A stretch of DNA of 64,000 nt from Chthoniobacteraceae bacterium (GTDB lineage: Bacteria; Verrucomicrobiota; Verrucomicrobiia; Chthoniobacterales; Chthoniobacteraceae), in contig JAQGOL010000024.1 in assembly GCA_028293625.1 (NCBI GenBank), positions 186,001-250,000 of the forward strand. Direction: 5' to 3'. Made by a program: the position numbers and the translations under genes. The notes below the pieces were generated by a model that had not been told where the DNA came from, did no database searches, and saw only the letters and a list, made by a program, of their open reading frames with translations. Position 1 is the stretch's first letter, and every line of letters begins with the position of its first letter. Of the stretch, positions 52,729-59,705 are shown one piece after another.

Positions 52729-54303
52729 ATGGCCCTACTCCGTTTTCTGCCCATCTGTATCGCCCTTTTGATTTCTCTTCCGCTCCAGGCGGAGGAAGAG
52801 CCCCCAGCTCCGCCGCATGAACAAGGCGCGGAAGCAAAAAAACCCGCCGGCAGTGAGCCTAAAAAAGAGGACTCAAAAGAGGAGGGTAAAAGTGAGAAGG
52901 CGAAGGAAAAGCCTGGAAAGGTATCCCTGGGCGGAGCCGGTGTTTCTTATATCGTGCAAACCGGAACCATTCCTGTTTTTAAAGAAGACGGTTCCATTCG
53001 CGCGAACGTCTTTTATGTCTACTACGCCGTTACTGACGAGCAGGGCAAACGTTTGGGAGTAAAAGATGCGGGGGCGCGTCCAATTACATTCTGTTTTAAT
53101 GGCGGCCCCGGCGCTTCGTCCGTGTGGCTGCATCTTGGCGGGCTCGGTCCAAGGCGGCTTGATCTTCCCGCCGAAGGCTTAACGCCCGCTTCGGTTGCAA
53201 AGGTTGTCGATAACCCCAACTCGATCTTGGATGCGACAGACCTTGTATTTGTTGATCCGGTCAGCACGGGGTTAAGCCGCGCCGCCAAAGGCGAGAAGCC
53301 TGAACAATTTTTCGGAGTCGATGAAGACATTCAGTCAATCGGTGAGTTTGTTCGTCTTTTTACCACACGTGAGCAGCGTTGGAGTTCTCCAAAGTATCTC
53401 TGCGGCGAAAGCTATGGAGTCACACGCGTCTCCGGTTTGTCGGCTTATTTGCAGGATAAACACGGCTTCTATGCCGAGGGCCTGATTCTCATGTCGGGCC
53501 TGGTGAATTTCCAAACGCTCTCCGCCGATAACGGCAATGATCTGCCTTATATTCTCTTCCTGCCCGGGATGACGGCGACGGCTCATTATCACAAGAAATT
53601 GACGCCGGATCTCCAGGCCGATTTCGAAAAGACGATGGCCGAATCAAGGGCCTTTGCGGAGAGTGACTATGCCCTGGCGCTTTTAAAGGGAGCAGATCTT
53701 GAAAAGGAGAAACGGCATTCAATCGCGGAGAAAATCGCGCGGCTTACAGCTCTTTCCGTTGAACAAGTCGAAGACCAGGATCTGCGAATCGATCCCTCGT
53801 TTTTCCGCAAAGCGCTTTTACGGGATCAATCGAAAGTAGTTGGCCGCTTCGATGGGCGGGTGACCGGCGAGGAGAGCGATCGCTCGGAGACGCGAGCCGA
53901 TTTTGATCCATCGTATTCGAATATCGCGGGAGGATTTTCCTCGGCAGTGAACGCCTATGTGCGCGGTGAACTAGGATATGAAAGCGATCATCCCTACCAT
54001 ATTCTCACCGGACTGCCCTGGCGCTGGACAAGCTATGAAAATCGGTACGTCTCAACCGAGGGAAAACTGGCGCGCGCGATTAAAACCAATCCGCGGCTCC
54101 GCGTGCTTGTCCTGACTGGATTGCGCGATCTTGCTGTGCCCGAAGGTTCAATGCGTTACAGCATTGCTCATCTGCCCATTCCACAATCCCTGCGCGGCAA
54201 TATTGAGTTTAGTCGATATGAGAGCGGCCATATGATGTATCTGTTTCGGCCGGATGCGGAAAAGCTTCGCCGCGATCTATTGGAGTTCCTAAAGAAACGC
54301 TAA
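52729..54303 (+). CDS. Exported serine carboxypeptidase (peptidase S10 family)
   Basis: A 524-aa protein with a signal peptide (RFLPICIALLISLPLQAEEE) and a low-complexity Lys/Glu/Pro linker. The S10 hallmarks follow: FNGGPGASSVWLHLGGLGPR as oxyanion region, NPNSILDATDLVFVDPVSTG, the nucleophile Ser in YLCGESYGVTRVSG, the Asp in LTGLRDLAVPEG and the His in RYESGHMMYLF. It removes C-terminal residues from peptides, presumably in the periplasm or outside. The bacterial members with this plan are often in oligotrophic soil or host-linked bacteria. The next gene, an exported esterase, starts 70 bases later. Confidence 0.95.
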   Translation: MALLRFLPICIALLISLPLQAEEEPPAPPHEQGAEAKKPAGSEPKKEDSKEEGKSEKAKEKPGKVSLGGAGVSYIVQTGTIPVFKEDGSIRANVFYVYYAVTDEQGKRLGVKDAGARPITFCFNGGPGASSVWLHLGGLGPRRLDLPAEGLTPASVAKVVDNPNSILDATDLVFVDPVSTGLSRAAKGEKPEQFFGVDEDIQSIGEFVRLFTTREQRWSSPKYLCGESYGVTRVSGLSAYLQDKHGFYAEGLILMSGLVNFQTLSADNGNDLPYILFLPGMTATAHYHKKLTPDLQADFEKTMAESRAFAESDYALALLKGADLEKEKRHSIAEKIARLTALSVEQVEDQDLRIDPSFFRKALLRDQSKVVGRFDGRVTGEESDRSETRADFDPSYSNIAGGFSSAVNAYVRGELGYESDHPYHILTGLPWRWTSYENRYVSTEGKLARAIKTNPRLRVLVLTGLRDLAVPEGSMRYSIAHLPIPQSLRGNIEFSRYESGHMMYLFRPDAEKLRRDLLEFLKKR

Positions 54304-54373
54304 GCGCGCGGCAAGTCGATGGCAGTATAGGCTTGTGAGAATGCGCCGGGAGTGCTGCCTTGGTAGTCCCCTT

Positions 54374-55507
54374 ATGAAACTTCTCCCCGGTCTCTTTGTC
54401 GTGCTTCAATCACTCGTCGTCATTGCAGATGCGCAGACGACGCCGCCCACGCCGACTGCCCGGCCCGTGCCGATCAGTTCACCGGAGATCAAGGAGGATC
54501 ATCATGTGGTATTTCGACTTAAGGCTGCGCAGGCCCGCGAGGTGAGCGTATCCGGCCAGGGCTTTGCGCGCGCGCCAATGACCAGGGATGCCGCAAGCGG
54601 CGAATGGAGCGTGACGGTTGGTCCTGTGGAACCAGGCGTCTGGGAGTATTCCTTTAACGTGGATGGCGTCGACATGATCGATTCAGCCAACCCGGCGATC
54701 AAGCCGCAGCGTCAGCCTAAGACCAGCATCCTCCAGATTCCCGGCACTCCTCCTTTGGTGTGGGATTTCCAAAACGTCCCGCATGGAACATTGCATGAGC
54801 ATACTTTCCAGGCGGCTCATTCGGTTCGCCGCTTTCACGTCTATACTCCGCCCGGTTATGAGCGCGATTCCGCCGGCAAATTCCCTGTCCTTTATCTTGT
54901 GCATGGTTTCGGCGACAACGACGCCTCCTGGAGCGCCCACGGCAAAGCAAACTGGATTCTCGACAACCTCATTGCCAAAGGGAGCGCGAAACCGATGATC
55001 GTCGTCATGCCCGATGGACATCCATTGGCGCCTGGCACCGGTCCGCGCGGCGACTACGGGAAGGCGAACTCCGAGGCTTTCGAAGCGGAGCTTGTGAATG
55101 AAATCCTCCCGCTCATTGAATCGACTTACCGGGTTCGCGCCAGCGCTGATGGTCGCGCCATTGCCGGGCTTTCCATGGGCGGCGGACATTCCCTTTACAC
55201 TGGTCTAAGGCATTCCGATCTCTTCTCCGCGATTGGCGCGTTTAGTGCCGGGGTTCCCTCGCAGGAGAGTTTAAATCAGGCCTTTGATAACGCAGGCAAC
55301 CTCAATGAAAAACTCAGGCTCTTTTGGATTGCCTGCGGCAAGAGCGATTCGCTTGTTGATCGTAACCGCAAGCTCGACGCGCAATTAACCGAAAAAGGGA
55401 TCAATCATACTTGGGTTGAATCCGAAGGCGGCCATGCATGGCCCGTCTGGAGGCAGTATCTGGCGCAGTTTGTGCCGCTCCTTTTTGTGGAAGCTAAAGC
55501 GCCTTGA
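54374..55507 (+). CDS. Exported esterase of the enterochelin/feruloyl-esterase type with E-set domain
   Basis: A 377-aa protein from ATG 54374 with signal peptide (LLPGLFVVLQSLVVIADAQ). Residues 35-120 are an immunoglobulin-like E-set domain (VVFRLKAAQAREVSVSG; WSVTVGPVEPGVWEYSFNVD). The alpha/beta hydrolase domain has PVLYLVHGFGDNDASWSAH, VVMPDGHPLAPG, the nucleophile elbow in AIAGLSMGGGHSLYTGL, and the His in VESEGGHAWPVWRQYL. Proteins of this layout de-esterify plant polysaccharides or siderophores; here the substrate is not predicted. An in-frame start at 54335 has no signal peptide and was rejected. Its stop overlaps the next gene by 4 bases. Confidence 0.93.
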   Translation: MKLLPGLFVVLQSLVVIADAQTTPPTPTARPVPISSPEIKEDHHVVFRLKAAQAREVSVSGQGFARAPMTRDAASGEWSVTVGPVEPGVWEYSFNVDGVDMIDSANPAIKPQRQPKTSILQIPGTPPLVWDFQNVPHGTLHEHTFQAAHSVRRFHVYTPPGYERDSAGKFPVLYLVHGFGDNDASWSAHGKANWILDNLIAKGSAKPMIVVMPDGHPLAPGTGPRGDYGKANSEAFEAELVNEILPLIESTYRVRASADGRAIAGLSMGGGHSLYTGLRHSDLFSAIGAFSAGVPSQESLNQAFDNAGNLNEKLRLFWIACGKSDSLVDRNRKLDAQLTEKGINHTWVESEGGHAWPVWRQYLAQFVPLLFVEAKAP

Positions 55508-55929
55508 TTCTGTTCACGCGCAAGCGAGACTCGATTCACACGCCGCGTCTCGTATCGGGATTGTGCGCATTGCTTGTTGTTTGCCTGGGGCTCGCCGTCC
55601 GATCCCACTTCGTTTCGCTGTCGTCGTTTTTTACCAAATACGCAGGAGACGCTTTATGGGCAGCCATGGTCTTTTTCGGAATCGCTTTCTTATTTCCCAG
55701 ACAGCGGCCCCGGATTACGGCGGTGTGCGCGTTTGTCTTTAGTTGTGCTGTGGAATTCAGCCAGATCTATCACGCCCCATGGATCGATTCGATCCGCCAT
55801 ACAAGGCTTGGGGCGCTGGCTCTTGGAAGGGTCTTCTCGTGGCCGGATATGGCAGCTTATGCAGTTGGCGTATTGTTTGCCCTTCTTATCAGCGTCTTGA
55901 GCGACCGCGTTCGCCGATCATCGGGATAA
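55504..55929 (+). CDS. DUF2809-family membrane protein
   Basis: A 141-aa membrane protein with four hydrophobic segments: LVSGLCALLVVCLGLAVRSH, ALWAAMVFFGIAFLFP, ITAVCAFVFSCAVEFSQIYH and MAAYAVGVLFALLISVLSD. The family marker is the AVEFSQIYHAPWIDSIRHTR stretch that follows the third helix. It starts with TTG 55504, overlapping the stop of the esterase gene (TTGA). DUF2809 proteins have no known function. Translation is probably coupled to the esterase gene. Confidence 0.9.
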   Translation: MILFTRKRDSIHTPRLVSGLCALLVVCLGLAVRSHFVSLSSFFTKYAGDALWAAMVFFGIAFLFPRQRPRITAVCAFVFSCAVEFSQIYHAPWIDSIRHTRLGALALGRVFSWPDMAAYAVGVLFALLISVLSDRVRRSSG

Positions 55930-56254
55930 CAAGGGGTGGCTCACCACGCGGCAAGCTATCTCCTGTTTTTTGGCAGGGAAAGCTCGACCGGCAAGACGCC
56001 TCCAAAAGGATTGGATGGTCGGCCGATCATTGCGATGAACGGTTTCCGGGACGCTATGGATTGATTTCCTGAGGATTCCGGACGGTTCCATCGATTGACA
56101 ACAATGCTCTGATTGTTGATGGAATGAACAAAATTTCCTTCCGGTTAGAACATTGAACTAATTTCTGCTGGCAATAACGACTTCATTAAGGGAGACACAG
56201 GCACGCAAGTCGCGAAGTGAAAATGCTCAAGCGTTTTCAAGTATTCCTCCCAAT
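55930..56254. other. Intergenic region before the three-gene cluster
   Basis: No gene is visible over 325 bases. It holds the TTGACA/palindrome element at 56095-56118. The frame of the next gene reads open upstream to a TAA near 56158 with no start codon. A short plus-strand frame (55743-56072) is a shadow of the DUF2809 gene. Confidence 0.6.
56095..56118 (+). promoter_or_regulatory. Consensus -35 box overlapping a palindrome
   Basis: A perfect TTGACA (56095-56100) overlaps a perfect inverted repeat, CAACAAT (56099-56105), six bases, ATTGTTG (56112-56118), in the layout of a dimeric repressor or activator site. The matching -10 (GATGGA or ATGGAA, 17-18 bases on) is weak. This would be the promoter of the cluster at 56.2-59.7 kb. 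By pattern only. Confidence 0.4.
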
Positions 56255-56797
56255 ATGATCAGCGATGCAAATATCCTCAACGTACATGCAGGCTCTCCTG
56301 ATCGGCGGGACCGGATTTATACTCCCAGCCTGCGGCTCCTGGAGCGTGCTTGTCATCCGCAGCCGTTTGCAGACCCGGCTTGGTTGGCACGCGTTGGCAA
56401 AATCAAGGCTTACACTCAATTCCATCTAACTGATAAAGTAGAACGCCGGGATACTTGCGTGAGCATCTATCGGCACTCCCTGCTTTACCTCGTTTCCAAT
56501 GTATTCGAGCAGCGGCGCGGTGTCCTGATTCTTGGCATGGAGAAGTTTTTTTCTGCGCTTCCTCCACTCACCAGGGAGCGTCCCGAGCGGGACTGGATCG
56601 CCTCTCCCGTCACGTCCAACGCCATCACCAAACGCAGCTACTCCACCACCCATGGAGGTTTTGACAACGGCGCCGATACCCGCATCGCCGTCATCAAACG
56701 GATCGCGCGACCGCAGGGCGACGGCATTGCCGCTGCAGAGAAACGCCCCGGGCCATCGAAAAAATCGAAACTCACAAAAGCGAAAAACCAGCAGTGA
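56255..56797 (+). CDS. Hypothetical protein, possibly the C-terminal part of an alpha/beta-hydrolase-like family
   Basis: A 180-aa protein. Key phrases are NILNVHAGSPDRRDRIYTPS, VGKIKAYTQFHLTDKVERRD, HSLLYLVSNVFEQRRGVLIL, GMEKFFSALPPL and KRSYSTTHGGFDNGADTRIA. The last one recalls the end of large proteins with a hydrolase domain, so this could be a separated or truncated C-terminal domain; that is inference from memory only. It ends with a basic tail (KKSKLTKAKNQQ). No signal or membrane segment is visible. It starts the cluster and overlaps the next gene by one base (TGATG). Confidence 0.65.
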   Translation: MISDANILNVHAGSPDRRDRIYTPSLRLLERACHPQPFADPAWLARVGKIKAYTQFHLTDKVERRDTCVSIYRHSLLYLVSNVFEQRRGVLILGMEKFFSALPPLTRERPERDWIASPVTSNAITKRSYSTTHGGFDNGADTRIAVIKRIARPQGDGIAAAEKRPGPSKKSKLTKAKNQQ

Positions 56798-58125
56798 TGT
56801 TCCGGCGATCCACCTGCTTTTTCATGATCCGCTACCTCAGCATTCTTGGTCTCTGTCTCGCTCTGGCAGGTTGCGCCAACACCGACAAGCTCACGTTTTT
56901 TAACTATGGAATTAATCCGAACCCGGGCGCTAGGGCGCCTGAGTTCCCCATGAGCGCACCTCCTGTGAGTGACGGATTGGCGATCAATTATGCGAACAGC
57001 ATGCAGATTGTTATGCGCTCAAATGCCACGGGAAGCCGTATTGCCCGGGAGGTTTCTTCAACGGCGCAGGTGGCTCTCGCCGCGTTCGGTGGCGTCGGTG
57101 CTGCGTTCAATTATAGTTCCACGACTCTGGCTATTCTTGGTTTGGGGAGCGCAGGAGTTCCGGAGCTTCAAAGGATATTCAATGCCAAGGCGCGTGCCGA
57201 GATCTACACGCAAGCCGCTGAAATGATTCAGGATTCGGTGTTTGATTACTATTCGTACAATCCCGCGCCTTCGAGCACGGACTTCACGCCAAATGGACTG
57301 ACCTTGGTTAAGAATGTCTCTGCAGCGCTCAGCTTGGTTGAGAATACGCTCATTGGGCAATTGCCTTCGCAGCGGCAAATGCTGCGCGCCGTTGAGGAAA
57401 TGAGTATCGAAGGAACACGGCGACAAAACCCCCGGCTTGCGCCGGTGAACAGTCGCACCTTTCGAATCAAGGCCTCTTTGCCCGAGCCGAGCCGGCCACA
57501 AGTTTACAATCGGGCGGACATCGCCGGTAATCCGAATCGTGTGCCGGTGGACGTACAGGAAGACCAGCGGCGGATCGCTCGTTGGATTAGTGACAAGCAG
57601 GCGGCAAAGGATTTCGAAGCGCTGCAACTCTTTGTACAGCGAGCGGTGAAGGAGACTCCGTCGGGGTCCGCTGCCGCCTCAAGGGCGCGCCGCGTGGTGC
57701 GCGATGCAACAACTCGTGGGAAGATCGATCTGCTGCTGCCGCTGATACAGCCTGTGGAAAAACCTCCTTTCCCGCCTGTATCCCAGCCTGAAGCCGCAAA
57801 CTCCGGAGTGCCGCAAGATCGGATAAAGCCGGATTTTCCCGGCGCTTCCCAACCAGGCGATCCGAACGCGCCTGTGACAGGTGGTCAGCAGAAACCCGTT
57901 TTTCCGGGTGCTTCGCAACCAGGCGATCCCAAGGCGCCTGTGACAGGTGGTCAGCAGAAGCCCGTTTTCCCCAACGCTTCGCAACCAGACGATCCCAAGG
58001 CGCCTGTGACCGGTGGTCAGCAGAAACCCGTTTTTCCCGGCGCTTCCCAACCAGACGATCCCAAGGCGCCTGTGACCGGTGGTCAGCGGAAACCCGTTTT
58101 TACCGGCACTTCCACGCCCCGGTAA
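56797..58125 (+). CDS. Lipoprotein with C-terminal 22-aa tandem repeats
   Basis: A 442-aa protein from ATG 56797 (an adjacent GTG 56794 and ATG 56824 are alternatives; the last gives the cleanest signal). The lipoprotein signal MIRYLSILGLCLALAGC ends in lipobox L-A-G-C. The body has helical, hydrophobic parts (STAQVALAAFGGVGAAFNYS; TLAILGLGSAGVPELQRIF) and Val/Leu-rich helices (LVKNVSAALSLVENTLIG). The C-terminal part is Pro-rich, with four perfect-length repeats of KPVFPGASQPGDPKAPVTGG plus QQ and a partial fifth. It sits in a membrane with the repeat tail exposed, as a spacer or binding stalk. Family unknown. Confidence 0.8.
   Translation: MFRRSTCFFMIRYLSILGLCLALAGCANTDKLTFFNYGINPNPGARAPEFPMSAPPVSDGLAINYANSMQIVMRSNATGSRIAREVSSTAQVALAAFGGVGAAFNYSSTTLAILGLGSAGVPELQRIFNAKARAEIYTQAAEMIQDSVFDYYSYNPAPSSTDFTPNGLTLVKNVSAALSLVENTLIGQLPSQRQMLRAVEEMSIEGTRRQNPRLAPVNSRTFRIKASLPEPSRPQVYNRADIAGNPNRVPVDVQEDQRRIARWISDKQAAKDFEALQLFVQRAVKETPSGSAAASRARRVVRDATTRGKIDLLLPLIQPVEKPPFPPVSQPEAANSGVPQDRIKPDFPGASQPGDPNAPVTGGQQKPVFPGASQPGDPKAPVTGGQQKPVFPNASQPDDPKAPVTGGQQKPVFPGASQPDDPKAPVTGGQRKPVFTGTSTPR
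57826..58122 (+). repeat. 66-bp in-frame tandem repeat
   Basis: Four 66-bp units start at 57826, 57892, 57958 and 58024, then a 33-bp partial unit at 58090. The units are nearly identical at the DNA level and encode the 22-residue Pro/Gly-rich repeat of the lipoprotein. The number of units may vary between strains by slippage. Confidence 0.9.
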
Positions 58126-58164
58126 TCCATAATTTCTCGTAATTTTCCAACCCTCCTTACACCG

Positions 58165-59697
58165 ATGCCCACTGAAAATCGCAACCTCGAGCTCACCATT
58201 ACCCTGGAACAACTGCAGAACAGCATCCGCAACGAAGAGAACTCCGGATTTCTGCTCCGCAACATGTCGATCACCAAAGGAGGGGAGGCAAATCAGTTAA
58301 TCGTCGAGGAAGGGGCACCTCCTGTTTCGCAGATGGTGGTGCAGGAATTGATCGGGGCAGAGACGGAAGCGGAGGCAACGAAATTGGCGAGAAAGCTGCA
58401 TGACGAACTGCCAGTCGATGCAGGGGTAGTGGCTTTCGGCAAGTTGAGCATTGAGAGCAAACTGGTCTGGCTCGCGGCGTTCCGCCGGGCCGGAATGGGT
58501 GTGGAGCCACCGGATGCAGGTACCGAGAAAGCAGGCTTGACCGGGGTGATCGTATCGAAGGCGGATGAAGAGTGGGTCTTCTTTGGCCGTCAGGAAGTGG
58601 ACGTAAATGGCAAGCAAGTAAGGGAAGGAAAAAAAGAGTTCAGCGACGATGGCTCGGAGCGCGTCGCCAAGTATTGGCTGCTCGGCACTGGAAACCCCAA
58701 CCTCAGCGGGAAGGATCGCACCCAGCCGTGGTCTGCTGCGTTTATTTCCTATCTGATGGCGTCGAGCGGGGTGGGGAAACGCTTCCTCCGGAGTGAGGCG
58801 CACCAGGTTTATATCTATGCCGCAATCAAGGCACAGGAGGAGAGGTCAACCGATTACGGTTACTGGGGATTCCCGCTGGAAAAAGAGAAGCCGAAAGTTG
58901 GCGATTTAATTTGTGCCTGGCGTCCTACAAAGGACTCACCCGGGCCTGTCACGTTCAAGATGGCCAAGGATGGAAAAGAGTATGCGTCGCATTGCGACTT
59001 GGTGGTGGCTGTTACGGCGGATTCCATCGCAGTCATTGGGGGAAATGTTGATCAATCCGTGACCAAGAGGCACTTCAAGCTCGATGACGGATTTCTTCGT
59101 GCCGCTAACTTCCCCAAAGGCTTTGCGCTCCTGCAAAATAAGCTGGCCGGTGTGGAAGCTCCGGACCTTGTCAAAGAACCCAAGCCGGTCATTGCCCCCG
59201 ACGCAGGAACTTTTCAGCATTGCAGCCGCGGCTGGGAGATCACGGGCTACTACACGCCGGTGGAAAAAGATTATTCCGGCGCGGCTCATTTTGTTGCCGT
59301 CGTCGGAGTAGGTGAAGAGGCTTTTGTAGAGGACTTTTTGAAAGACGTCAAAATAGAGGGTTGGGGCCGCACCCGGTTCGGGTGGTATTTAGGCTTTTTC
59401 TCAGATGCCTATCACAAGGCAGCTTTTGCCCAGGATGCCCTGGGACAACCCCTGGTGATCGGCTCCGTGGCTGTCGATCGCAACGAGATTCCTTTTAAAC
59501 GTCAACTAACCCTGCCCGATCTGCCCAACGATTGGGGAAAGGCAATCTATACAGCGACCGATGTGGGTGGAGCGATCAACCAGAAGCACATTGATGTTTA
59601 TTGTGGCGAGGGAGTAGCCGCCGAAAAGCTAACGAAAAAACTGACGATTAAGAAGAACGCGAAGTTCCCCCAGCTCGGCCAGGTCTGTTTTGCCTAA
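58165..59697 (+). CDS. DUF2272-3D fusion protein, possible peptidoglycan-acting enzyme
   Basis: A 510-aa protein with no signal peptide. Residues 1-170 are an unrecognised domain. Residues 186-325 match DUF2272, a CHAP/NlpC-P60-like fold: DRTQPWSAAFISYLMASSG, KRFLRSEAHQVYIYAAI, KVGDLICAW, ASHCDLVVAVTADSIAVIGG and NVDQSVT. The position of the catalytic Cys in CHAP enzymes carries Ser here (PWSAAF). Residues 355-510 match a 3D domain (MltA-like): WEITGYYTPVEKDYSG, GSVAVDRNEIPFKRQL and TATDVGGAINQKHIDVYCGE, holding the three conserved Asp at 438, 466 and 477. Two peptidoglycan-related folds in one chain without a signal suggest a secreted effector, a phage-like lysin, or delivery by an unknown route. 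Confidence 0.85.
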   Translation: MPTENRNLELTITLEQLQNSIRNEENSGFLLRNMSITKGGEANQLIVEEGAPPVSQMVVQELIGAETEAEATKLARKLHDELPVDAGVVAFGKLSIESKLVWLAAFRRAGMGVEPPDAGTEKAGLTGVIVSKADEEWVFFGRQEVDVNGKQVREGKKEFSDDGSERVAKYWLLGTGNPNLSGKDRTQPWSAAFISYLMASSGVGKRFLRSEAHQVYIYAAIKAQEERSTDYGYWGFPLEKEKPKVGDLICAWRPTKDSPGPVTFKMAKDGKEYASHCDLVVAVTADSIAVIGGNVDQSVTKRHFKLDDGFLRAANFPKGFALLQNKLAGVEAPDLVKEPKPVIAPDAGTFQHCSRGWEITGYYTPVEKDYSGAAHFVAVVGVGEEAFVEDFLKDVKIEGWGRTRFGWYLGFFSDAYHKAAFAQDALGQPLVIGSVAVDRNEIPFKRQLTLPDLPNDWGKAIYTATDVGGAINQKHIDVYCGEGVAAEKLTKKLTIKKNAKFPQLGQVCFA

Positions 59698-59705
59698 ATC
59701 TGTAA

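Noticed and set aside
57826-58122. Tandem repeats as a CRISPR array
   Set aside because: Units are head-to-tail without unique spacers and encode a regular in-frame protein repeat.
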